A stretch of DNA of 51,721 bases. Origin: Streptosporangiaceae bacterium (GTDB lineage Bacteria > Actinomycetota > Actinomycetes > Streptosporangiales > Streptosporangiaceae). The notes under the pieces are model-generated. The model saw nothing but the letters and a program-made list of their open reading frames with translations. It was not told the origin of the DNA and did not search any database. This document shows positions 26,591 through 34,636 of this stretch, one piece after another; within the stretch, counting starts at the first letter, position 1, and the number at the start of each line of letters is the position of its first letter. The DNA lies in assembly GCA_030037785.1 (NCBI GenBank), contig JASHQA010000297.1:1-51721 (forward strand), in the 5' to 3' direction. Both the position numbers and the translations under genes were made by a program.

Positions 26591-27789
26591 GGGCGGGCTG
26601 GATAGCCGCCAAAGACGGCACCGTCGAGAAATGCGGCCGCGCGCCGCCAGGCTCCAAAGTCGCGGGCAGCGGCACCGCGGCCGCGGGCCGCCGCGGCGGC
26701 GTCGAACGCGTCGGAAAGCTCGCGGATCAGCCCGTCGGCAACCTCGACGGCTGCGTCGGCCAGCACGTGGCTGGCTCGCGGGTCGGTCGCCCGCAGCTGA
26801 AGGTGGTGGCGGACGCAGAGTGCTGGCCAGGAACCGGGCCGCCGCGCGGCCGTGACGTGGGTGAGGACGCCCTGCGCGGCATCCCGGCGGGCCCGGCACA
26901 CGGCGCACTCCTCGGTCGGAGGTCGGCGGCGTCGGCCTGTTCGCAGCCAGTGAACGGGTCCGGCGCCCAGCCGAGCTGCCACGCAATCGGCCTGCCAGTC
27001 CAGCAGGACACGCAGGTCGTGCCCGCCGCCGGTTGCCGTGGCCGCATCCGCGAGATGCGTGGCGCACAGCGTCCTGGCCGGATGCGGCCCGTCGCTCGCG
27101 AGGCCCGCCAGCCGGTCAAGCGCGTCCCGCTCGGCCTGCGCGCTCGCCAGGCACGGTGGGCAGGCCGTCGGCGTCGGGAGCCCGGTCTTAGGTACCGACC
27201 TGCGCAGCACGGCACGGGTTTCCGCGTCTGGATCGGTACCTGCGAGCCAGTCGAGATGAGCACCGCCAGCCGCAATCGAGTCCCGGAGTGTCTCGGTCAG
27301 CCACGCGACCGTTTCGCGTCGCCCGAGCGTGGCGCCCGCGGTAAGGTGCGGCAGGCACACCCCGCCGAGCTCCCGGCAGCGGTACATCGTCGCCGGGTCG
27401 GCCAGGCCCTCGATCAGCGTGTCGAGCGCCCGGCCTGCGGCCGCGGCGTCGTGCTCGCAAGCCGGGCACGACGCGAGCCGGTCGGCGCGCCCCGCCAGCC
27501 GGTCCCTGGCTCCTCGCACCACGTACCGGTACACGGCAGTCATCCGGACGGCAGCGCCCGGCTGGCTCAGCAGTCGGCGCGTATGCGTCGCGCACGGGCC
27601 CAGGCAGGCGCACAGGCGAGTGATCGTGTCTGGTTGCGCGTGTCCTTCGAGCGCGAACCAGCGCAGGTAGCGGTCGCTAGCCTCGGCCCAGTACCGGCAC
27701 ACCGGGCAGCCGGGCGCCGTGAGCAGGTCCGCCGCGTCGTACAGGGTGAGGACCGACGGCCCGCGCGGCATCGGGGTGGCGGCCGGCAC
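26587..27789 (-). CDS. Cys/His-rich protein with four CxxC...CxxH modules
   Basis: CPVC..CATH, CPAC..CLPH, CPPC..CATH, CAVC..CVRH; same module type as the C-terminus of the 11280-13685 GTPase. Confidence 0.78.
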   Translation of the reverse strand: MPAATPMPRGPSVLTLYDAADLLTAPGCPVCRYWAEASDRYLRWFALEGHAQPDTITRLCACLGPCATHTRRLLSQPGAAVRMTAVYRYVVRGARDRLAGRADRLASCPACEHDAAAAGRALDTLIEGLADPATMYRCRELGGVCLPHLTAGATLGRRETVAWLTETLRDSIAAGGAHLDWLAGTDPDAETRAVLRRSVPKTGLPTPTACPPCLASAQAERDALDRLAGLASDGPHPARTLCATHLADAATATGGGHDLRVLLDWQADCVAARLGAGPVHWLRTGRRRRPPTEECAVCRARRDAAQGVLTHVTAARRPGSWPALCVRHHLQLRATDPRASHVLADAAVEVADGLIRELSDAFDAAAAARGRGAAARDFGAWRRAAAFLDGAVFGGYPARP

Positions 27790-27813
27790 GCTAGCCGTCC
27801 GCCCGGCCGGGTG

Positions 27814-28098
27814 TCACGGTCCGATCCGGGTGAGGTCCGGCGACAGCAGGTCGAGCAGCCTGCTGCACGGCCACGAGGCTCGCCTGCGCTCGGTCTCCGC
27901 GGTGGTCTCTTCCAGGCTGGCGGCCCAGTCGTCTTGCTGACCGTGCCAGCGAGGGCAGCGATCCTGCAGCGGGCAGTCGCTCCGAGCCGGATGACCGCGC
28001 GGACGGCAGCGAGGCTGGCGGCCCGACCGGAACGCCCGCAGCGATCGCCATAGCAGAAGAACCTCGTGCTCGCTCACCCTGGACATGACTGCCGTCAC
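27814..28098 (-). CDS. Small Cys-containing hypothetical protein, probably first gene of the V4 operon
   Basis: MTAVMSRVSEHEVLLLWRSLRAFRSGRQPRCRPRGHPARSDCPLQDRCPRW...; 24 bp upstream of the Cys/His gene. Confidence 0.6.
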   Translation of the reverse strand: MTAVMSRVSEHEVLLLWRSLRAFRSGRQPRCRPRGHPARSDCPLQDRCPRWHGQQDDWAASLEETTAETERRRASWPCSRLLDLLSPDLTRIGP

Positions 28099-28162
28099 CG
28101 CCTGTTCGCGGATAGGGACCGTCAGCGGCGGCTACCGCGCTTCGGGCGAGCCCCTTCGCCGG
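28099..28162 (-). promoter_or_regulatory. Variant crcB-like riboswitch candidate V4
   Basis: Reverse complement GGCGAAGGGGCTCGCCCGAAGCGCGGTAGCCGCCGCTGACGGTCCCTATCCGCGAACAGGCG-GTG: P1 GGCG/CGCC, P2 GCG..CGC, pseudoknot AGGGGC/GTCCCT, CCGC/GCGG over the start region. Confidence 0.65.
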
Positions 28163-28251
28163 GCAGTAAGTCTGGCAACGGCGGTGCCCAGCGGTCAAGG
28201 CCGCGCTGGCCGCCCCTTGTCGTGCAGCCGCTCCGCCGGCACAATGACGAT

Positions 28252-28306
28252 GGCGATGAGGCCCGCCGTAACCGCGAAACGAGACTCGCTGATGGCCTCT
28301 GCCTGG
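28252..28306 (+). promoter_or_regulatory. Fluoride riboswitch (crcB RNA), copy F4
   Basis: GGCGATGAGGCCCGCCGTAACCGCGAAACGAGACTCGCTGATGGCCTCTGCC; CTGCCT/AGGCAG would mask the SD of the next gene. Confidence 0.95.
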
Positions 28307-28328
28307 TAACCGAGTGGAGGCAGACACG

Positions 28329-28781
28329 GTGCGGACCGTTGGCCCGTTCCGCCGGGTCCTGGTGGGCTTCGACGGCTCGCCGGACGCGGCGGAAGCTCTC
28401 GGCGTGGCCGCCGCCGTCGCAGCGCACGACGGCGGCGGCCACGTAGTCGCGCTCTGCGTCGTTCCGCAGGCACTGCCTGCGGAAGACAACGGCCAGGATG
28501 GACAGACCGCTGGGTTGCAGCGCCAGGCCGAAGCGATCTTCGGCGAGCTGGCACGCAGTCAGCGGCCCGTTCACCCAGTCCGGATGACTGTCCAGATGGT
28601 CTACTCCGACCACGACAGCCCCGGTCAGGTCGTGACTGCCTACGCCGAGGAGCACGGGTTCGACATCCTCGTGCTCGGTCGGCACGGTGACGGCGCGCGG
28701 CGGAAGAGTCGGCTCGGCCGAGTTGCTGACCGAGCGGCCCAGGATTGCTCGGTGCCGGTCCTGCTGCTGAGTGCTCGGTGA
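28329..28781 (+). CDS. UspA-family universal stress protein
   Basis: RRVLVGFDGSPDAAEALGVAAAVA...FDILVLGRHGDGARRKSRLGRVADRAAQDCSVPVLLL; SD GGAGG, GTG start. Confidence 0.9.
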   Translation: MRTVGPFRRVLVGFDGSPDAAEALGVAAAVAAHDGGGHVVALCVVPQALPAEDNGQDGQTAGLQRQAEAIFGELARSQRPVHPVRMTVQMVYSDHDSPGQVVTAYAEEHGFDILVLGRHGDGARRKSRLGRVADRAAQDCSVPVLLLSAR

Positions 28782-28910
28782 GCCGACGGGCTCGGTGCCG
28801 CGACCGCGGTCCGCGGCGTGGTCCTGAGGCCGGTCACGGTCACGCGACGCGCGGTCACGACACGCATAACGGGTACCACGCCCCAGACGTGATGTGTATG
28901 CTGGCCAGCA

Positions 28911-28965
28911 CGCGATGAGGCTCGCGTAGGCGTCAGGGCTCTTCCTGGCTGATGGCCTCTACCTG
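28911..28965 (+). promoter_or_regulatory. Fluoride riboswitch (crcB RNA), copy F5
   Basis: CGCGATGAGGCTCGCGTAGGCGTCAGGGCTCTTCCTGGCTGATGGCCTCTACC; P1 CGCG/CGCG, P2 CAGG/CCTG, pseudoknot GAGGC/GCCTC. Confidence 0.93.
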
Positions 28966-28985
28966 CACGGTTTCGTGCCGCCCAG

Positions 28986-29951
28986 GTGGAGGTCTTGCTG
29001 TTGTCTGCTGTCCTTGCCCAGGTTCTGCAGAGCCTGGTGGTGCTTCTTGGCGCGCCGCTGTATGCGGGCGTGCTGGCCAGGGCCGAGGCCGTCGTCGAGT
29101 CCAAGCGCGGTCCGAGTGTGCTGCAGCCCTACCGCGATCTCGCCAAGCTGCTGCGCAAGGGCAGCGCGACGAGCGACCAGGCGTCCTGGGTCTTCGCGGT
29201 CACGCCGTTCGTGACGTTCGCCTGCTACCTGACGGTGTCGGTCATCGTCCCCGTGATCACCAACACGCCGCTGCCGCTGGCGTTCCTCGCCGACCTGATC
29301 GGCGGCGCGTTCGTGCTCGCGCTGGCCAGCTTCATGACGTCGCTCGCGGGGCTGGATACCGGCAGCCCGTATGGCGGCCTCGGCGCGAGCCGGGCGAGCT
29401 GGGTGGGCAGCATGGCTGAGCCGGCCCTGGTGCTGGTGTTCTTCACCGTGGGGGCGGTGTCGGCGTCTGACAACCCGTACCTGATGAACCACGCGATCGC
29501 CGGTTCTCCGTATGCGCTGGTGCTGCCCACGCATCTGCTCGGGCTGCTGGCGTTCTTCATGATCGTGCTGGTGGAGAGCGGCCGGATTCCCATCGACAGT
29601 CACGGCGGCACGACCGAGATCTCCATGATCGAAGAGAGCCGGGTGCTTGAGTACTCCGGCCGGGCTTACGCGCTGATGAAGTGGGGCAGCTGGATGAAGC
29701 TCTTCCTGCTGTCGTCGATCTTCATGAACGTGTTCGTGCTGCCGTGGGGCCTTGGGAACGGGGCGGACCTGCTCTCGGTCGTGGTCGGCATCGCCGCCCT
29801 CGCGGGGAAGCTGGCGCTCTGTGGCCTCGCGATCATCGTCATCGACACCTCGTTCGCCAAGCTGCGGTTCTTCCGGATCGCTGAGTTCCTCGGCGCCGCG
29901 TTCCTGCTGGCGCTCGTGGGCGTCGCGACCTCCTACGTGATCGGGGCGTGA
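28986..29951 (+). CDS. Ehr2 NuoH/HyfC-like membrane subunit
   Basis: ARAEAVVESKRGPSVLQPYRDLAKLLRKG...GRIPIDSHGGTTEISMIEESRVLEYSGRAYALMKWG. Confidence 0.92.
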   Translation: MEVLLLSAVLAQVLQSLVVLLGAPLYAGVLARAEAVVESKRGPSVLQPYRDLAKLLRKGSATSDQASWVFAVTPFVTFACYLTVSVIVPVITNTPLPLAFLADLIGGAFVLALASFMTSLAGLDTGSPYGGLGASRASWVGSMAEPALVLVFFTVGAVSASDNPYLMNHAIAGSPYALVLPTHLLGLLAFFMIVLVESGRIPIDSHGGTTEISMIEESRVLEYSGRAYALMKWGSWMKLFLLSSIFMNVFVLPWGLGNGADLLSVVVGIAALAGKLALCGLAIIVIDTSFAKLRFFRIAEFLGAAFLLALVGVATSYVIGA

Positions 29952-29954
29952 GGC

Positions 29955-30629
29955 GTGCAGAACCTGTCGGCGACCAGCGTGCCGGGCGTGCTGCTCGACT
30001 TGTCGGGCGTGGTCATCCTGCTGCTTGCCTTCGCCTGCCTCGGGTCCAAGCTGTTCAACCGGTACGTCGCGTACTACGGCGCTCAGTCGGTGGTGCTGTC
30101 GTTCGCGGCCGCCGTGGCCGCGCAGGAGTTCGGCAGCGTGGAGCTGTGGGTCCTGGCCGCGGCGACGCTGGTGATCAAGGGCATCGGGATTCCGCTGGCT
30201 GCGCGTCGGCTGCTGATCCGCAGGCTCGACCTCAAGCGTGACGCGGCGCTGTCGACCGGCCTGTCCACCTCGCTGATCGCCGGCGGCGGCCTGACCGCGT
30301 TCGCCTACCTGGTCACCCGGCCGCAGCTACTCCCGCACGGGCTGGTCGCCGCCGCGGTGGTGCCGCTGTCCACCGCGGTGATCCTGCTCGGCGCGCTCTC
30401 GATGGTGGTCCGCAGGCACACGGTCGCCCAGCTCGTCGGCTGGCTGATCGTCGAGAACGGCGTGTTCCTCGGTGCGATCACGCTCGTCGCTACGTTCCCG
30501 TTCATCGTCGAGGCGGGGATCTTCCTCGACGTCGTGGCCGGGGTGCTGATCATGCTCGTGTTCGTTTCTGGTCTCACCCGTGAGCTCGCGAGCGCGAGCG
30601 CCGCCGAGCTGAGGGAGTTGCAGGGATGA
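29955..30629 (+). CDS. Ehr2 HyfE-like (NuoK-like) subunit
   Basis: FNRYVAYYGAQSVVLSFAAA...VRRHTVAQLVGWLIVENGVFLGAI; synteny. Confidence 0.87.
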   Translation: MQNLSATSVPGVLLDLSGVVILLLAFACLGSKLFNRYVAYYGAQSVVLSFAAAVAAQEFGSVELWVLAAATLVIKGIGIPLAARRLLIRRLDLKRDAALSTGLSTSLIAGGGLTAFAYLVTRPQLLPHGLVAAAVVPLSTAVILLGALSMVVRRHTVAQLVGWLIVENGVFLGAITLVATFPFIVEAGIFLDVVAGVLIMLVFVSGLTRELASASAAELRELQG

Positions 30630-32134
30630 CGATCGTGGCATACGTGCTGGTCGCCGGGCCGCTGGCTGGCACCGTCGCGGCGGCAGCGGGCGCGCGGGCG
30701 CGGACCGCCGGCTGGGTGAGCGCGGCCGGCGCGTGCGTCACGCTGGCTGCTGCAGTCTGGCTCGCGGTCGGACAGCTGCACCGCGCCCCGCTGCGCGGCC
30801 TCGGCGGCTTCCTGTACATCGACTCGCTCAGCTGCTTCTTCCTGCTCACCGTCGCGGTGGTGATTGTGCTGGCCGCCACCGGATCGGTGGGTTACGTGTC
30901 GGCCGAGGAGGCTGCGGGCCGGTTGTCGCGCTTCCAGGTCCGGCTCTACTACGTCTTCTTCGGCCTGTTCGGCGGGCTGATGCTGGCGGCGCTGGAGACT
31001 GGCAACCTCGGCCTGCTGTTCGTGCTCATCGAGGCGAGCACGCTGGCCAGCGCCGCGCTGGTCGGGCTTGAGGGCAGGGCCAGCTCGCTCGAGGCGGCGT
31101 GGAAGTACGTCATCATCAGCTCGCTCGGCGTCACGATCGCGCTCGCGGGCACGCTGTTCCTGTTCTACTCGGCAACCGCCTTGCATCTGCCCGCCGACCT
31201 GCGGCTGACCTGGCCGTATCTGTACGCGCACGCGAGCGCGCTCGCACCGGCGAGCCTGCGCCTGGGGTTCCTGCTCGCCGTCGTCGGCTACGGCACCAAG
31301 GTCGGGCTGGCGCCGATGCACACCTGGCTGCCGGACGCGCACGCCGAGGCGCCCAGCCCGGCGAGCGCGATGTTGTCGGCTGCGCTGCTCAACACCGGCA
31401 TGTACGCGATCATCAGGTTCCTGGCCATCGCCAGGGTCGGGCTAGGCGCGGAGTTCCCGCGCGTCGTGCTGCTGGTGTTCGACTTCCTGTCGGTCGTCAT
31501 CGGCGTGCTGTTCATGGTGCGGAGAGGCCCGGCGGGCGGTCGTCCTCCCGGCGTGAACATCAAGCGCCTGTTCGCGTACTCGTCGGTCGAGCACATGGGC
31601 ATCATCGCGGTCGCGCTCGGCTTCGGCGGCGTGCTGGGCCTGTACGGTGCGCTGCTGCACACGCTCAACCACGCGATCGCCAAGGCGGTGCTGTTCCTGA
31701 CCAGCGGCGACGTCGCGCTCCGGTACCGGACCAGAGACTCGGCTGGGGTGCGTGGTCTGCTCGCCGCGGTCCCGGTCACCGGCGCGGCGCTGCTGGTCGG
31801 GTCGGTCGCCGTGCTGGGCTCGCCGCCGTTCGGCCTGTTCTTGTCCGAGTTCACGATCGTGCGTGCTGGCTTCGCTAGCGCCAGCCCGGCGCTGCCGCTG
31901 CTGCTGCTGGTCTTGCTCGCGATCGCGTTCGTGGCGTTCGCGCGGATCACCACCGGCATGAGCACGGGCGAGACGGAGTCGGCCGGACCACTAGCGAGTC
32001 CGTACAGCGGCCGCGCGGTGGCACTGACGGCGGTGCTCCCGGTGGCCGTCGGCCTGGTCGCGCTGCTGGTGCTCGGCCTCTGGATCCCGGCCGGGCTCGG
32101 CACGCTCATCAGTCACTCGATCACGGTGCTGTGA
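30626..32134 (+). CDS. Ehr2 HyfF-like (NuoN/MrpD-like) subunit
   Basis: GTKVGLAPMHTWLPDAHAEAPSPASAMLSAALLNTGMYAI...IKRLFAYSSVEHMGI. Confidence 0.93.
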   Translation: MTIVAYVLVAGPLAGTVAAAAGARARTAGWVSAAGACVTLAAAVWLAVGQLHRAPLRGLGGFLYIDSLSCFFLLTVAVVIVLAATGSVGYVSAEEAAGRLSRFQVRLYYVFFGLFGGLMLAALETGNLGLLFVLIEASTLASAALVGLEGRASSLEAAWKYVIISSLGVTIALAGTLFLFYSATALHLPADLRLTWPYLYAHASALAPASLRLGFLLAVVGYGTKVGLAPMHTWLPDAHAEAPSPASAMLSAALLNTGMYAIIRFLAIARVGLGAEFPRVVLLVFDFLSVVIGVLFMVRRGPAGGRPPGVNIKRLFAYSSVEHMGIIAVALGFGGVLGLYGALLHTLNHAIAKAVLFLTSGDVALRYRTRDSAGVRGLLAAVPVTGAALLVGSVAVLGSPPFGLFLSEFTIVRAGFASASPALPLLLLVLLAIAFVAFARITTGMSTGETESAGPLASPYSGRAVALTAVLPVAVGLVALLVLGLWIPAGLGTLISHSITVL

Positions 32135-33747
32135 TGACCGCGGTCCGATCAGACACAGCACGCGCCCTGCCCGCGGTGGTGACGGCGGCCGAGCCGCAGG
32201 ACGGCCCGGTCGGGGTGGCCAGCGTCTCCGCGGCGGACCTGGAAGCGGTGACGGCCGAGTTGGCCGCGTTTCCCGGCGCCCGGCTCGCCGACCTGTTCGC
32301 GGCGCGCGCGGCGGGCTACGAGCCATCGGGGTCTGGCGTGGCCCCCGCCGACGCAGCGGCCCGCCAGGCCCGCACCGCGGACCCGGTGACGCTGCGCGCG
32401 GTCTGGGCGCTCGATCACGACCAGCGCTACCTGATCACCGAAACACCGGTCGGCGGGTCGCGCTACCCGGCGCTGTCGGACATCGCGCCCGCGGCGTTCG
32501 CTGAGGAGTGCGAGATCTACGAGCAGTTCGGCATCCGGCCCGCCGGCGGCAAGCCGCTGAACCGGGTCGCGACGCCGCCACAGCCCGACATCGACCTGCC
32601 GCGCCTCGGCCGCGGGCCGGACGAGCCGCCGCAGGACGTGCACGCGCCGCACGTGGTCGGCGGGCAGGCGTTCGAGTTCCCGTTCGGCCCGGTCCGCCAG
32701 GTCGGGGTGGAGTCGCTCTACTACGGGCTGGTGACCAGCGGTGAGGAACTCGTCGACCTCTACCTGTTTACCTGGCACAAGCACCGGGGCATCGAGTGGC
32801 GCACCCAGGGCCAGACCCCGCAGCAGGCACTCTTCGGTGTCGAGCGGGCGGAGGGTCTCGGCGCGATCGGCAACGGCTGGGCGTTCGCCGCGGCCGCCGA
32901 GTCCGCGCTCGGGCTCGATCCGGGCCCGGCGGTTCGGGCCGTCCGTGGCGTCGCGCTGGAGCTCGAGCGACTGTACAACCACGCTGCCGCGATCGCCGCG
33001 CTGTGCCAGGCCTGCGGGCTGGCGGTCGGCCGCGCAGCGGCGGAGATCGCGCTGGAGCAGCTGCTGCGACTGAACGCCGCGGTGTTCGGGCACCGCTATC
33101 TGTTCAACGTGCTGGCCATCGGCGGCGTGCGGCGTGGGCCGGACGCGACCGCGCTGCGTGCGGGCTTGCCCGCGGCCTACGGGGAACTGCGCCGGGCGGC
33201 TGACGCGCTGCTGGCGACCAACTCCTTCGTGGACCGGCTCGAGGCCACCGGCGTCGTCACGACCGAGGAGGCACGTCGGCTCGGCCTCGTGGGACCGGTC
33301 GCCCGCGCGAGCGGCATCGCCAACGACACCCGGGCTGACCACCCCGGCGCGGGCTCGGCCGCGGCCCGGCCCGCCGTGGCCGACGAAACTGGCGGCGACG
33401 TGCTGGCGCGGCTGAACGTCATGCTGGCCGAGGCGGCCGAGTCGGTGCGGCTCATCGACGCCCACCTGACAACCGATGGCCTGGCGCACGCAGCGGCAGC
33501 TGAGCCGGGCCCGCCGCCGAGGTCCGGCGTCCGGTCGGGACTCGGCTGGGCCGAGTCCTCCAGGGGCGAGTCGCTCGCCTGGGTCGAGCTCGACGAAGCC
33601 GGGCGGATCAGCCGCGCGAGGCTGCGCCCGGCTGCCGTGCGGAACTGGCGTGGCTTCGACGACGCGTGCCGGTCCCAGAACGTCTTCACCGACATCCCGA
33701 TCATCGAGGCCAGCTTCTGGCTGACAGTCGCGGGTACGGCGCGGTGA
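32131..33747 (+). CDS. Ehr2 NuoC/NuoD (HyfG)-like subunit lacking NiFe cysteine motifs
   Basis: FTWHKHRGIEWRTQGQTPQQALFGVERAEGLGAIGNGWAFAAAAES (no RxCGxC); C-terminus FTDIPIIEASFWLTVAGTAR* (no CxxC). Confidence 0.87.
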   Translation: MMTAVRSDTARALPAVVTAAEPQDGPVGVASVSAADLEAVTAELAAFPGARLADLFAARAAGYEPSGSGVAPADAAARQARTADPVTLRAVWALDHDQRYLITETPVGGSRYPALSDIAPAAFAEECEIYEQFGIRPAGGKPLNRVATPPQPDIDLPRLGRGPDEPPQDVHAPHVVGGQAFEFPFGPVRQVGVESLYYGLVTSGEELVDLYLFTWHKHRGIEWRTQGQTPQQALFGVERAEGLGAIGNGWAFAAAAESALGLDPGPAVRAVRGVALELERLYNHAAAIAALCQACGLAVGRAAAEIALEQLLRLNAAVFGHRYLFNVLAIGGVRRGPDATALRAGLPAAYGELRRAADALLATNSFVDRLEATGVVTTEEARRLGLVGPVARASGIANDTRADHPGAGSAAARPAVADETGGDVLARLNVMLAEAAESVRLIDAHLTTDGLAHAAAAEPGPPPRSGVRSGLGWAESSRGESLAWVELDEAGRISRARLRPAAVRNWRGFDDACRSQNVFTDIPIIEASFWLTVAGTAR

Positions 33748-34112
33748 CGGTCCAGAAGGAGAGGTTTGCCTTGCCACTGTGGTTCGTCCGGGGTCTGCGC
33801 CGCGGAGTGGTCACGACCCGGTACCCAGCCCGGCCCGATCCGTCGGCGCGCGCGCTGCCGACCCCGCCGGTCTTCCGGCCGCACGCCCTCACCCGCGACA
33901 TCGCCAACAGCCTGGTCGTGATCTGCCCGAGCCGGGCGCTCGCCCGAGACGGCGACACGCTGGTCTTCGACGTCGGCGCGTGCACCGGCTGCGGCCGGTG
34001 CACGCAGCACGCGCCGGACGCGGCGCGAAGCAGCGGGGTGTTCGAGCTCGCCGCGACGACCAGGACGGCGCTGGTGAAGCGCATCCCGCTCGCCGGGGAG
34101 GTGAGCCGGTGA
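33744..34112 (+). CDS. Ehr2 ferredoxin-like (HyfH) subunit
   Basis: VICPSRALARDGDTLVFDVGACTGCGRCTQHAPDA; one 4Fe-4S set; start could be TTG 33771 after AAGGAGAGG. Confidence 0.8.
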   Translation: MTVQKERFALPLWFVRGLRRGVVTTRYPARPDPSARALPTPPVFRPHALTRDIANSLVVICPSRALARDGDTLVFDVGACTGCGRCTQHAPDAARSSGVFELAATTRTALVKRIPLAGEVSR

Positions 34113-34636
34113 CTGCCGCGCCCGATCTGCCGCACCTGGCTACCCCGGCAACCGCCGAGACGGCAGCCGCGGACGACCTGCGTCGCGCGATCAACCGCCA
34201 GTTCGGCCGCAGCCTGCACATCCGGACCCTCGACACCGGCTCGTGCGCGGCGTGTGAGCAGGAGATCCGGATGCTGGCCGCGCCGCACTACGACCTGCAC
34301 CGGCTCGGGCTGTTCTTCACGCCCGCACCGCGGCACGCGGACCTGCTGCTGGTGACCGGGCCGATGCTGCGGGCGTTCGCGACCGCCGCGCGCAAGACCT
34401 ACGACGCCATGCCCGCGCCGAAGCTGGTGGTGGCCACCGGCGCGTGCGCGCTCGGCGGCGTCTACCAGCCCGACGCGTTCAGCCACGGCTCGGTCGAGCA
34501 GGTCCTGCCCGTCGACGTGTGGATACCCGGCTGCCCGCCGAGTCCGCTCGCGCTGCTGCAGGGGCTGCTGGTCGCGGTGGGCAGGCTGGCGGAGCAGGCT
34601 GGCGGCCAGAGCTTCGTCGCAGCGGGCTCGGCATGA
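34109..34636 (+). CDS. Ehr2 NuoB (HyfI)-like subunit with intact N2-type cysteines
   Basis: LDTGSCAACEQEIRMLAAPHYDLHRLG, VVATGACALGGVY, WIPGCPPSP. Confidence 0.92.
   Translation: MTAAPDLPHLATPATAETAAADDLRRAINRQFGRSLHIRTLDTGSCAACEQEIRMLAAPHYDLHRLGLFFTPAPRHADLLLVTGPMLRAFATAARKTYDAMPAPKLVVATGACALGGVYQPDAFSHGSVEQVLPVDVWIPGCPPSPLALLQGLLVAVGRLAEQAGGQSFVAAGSA

Noticed and set aside
26591-28053. 3' two-thirds of the 860-aa plus-strand ORF 25471-28053
   Set aside because: Antisense to the Cys/His-module protein gene; Arg/Gly/Pro-rich translation typical of GC-rich antisense frames.
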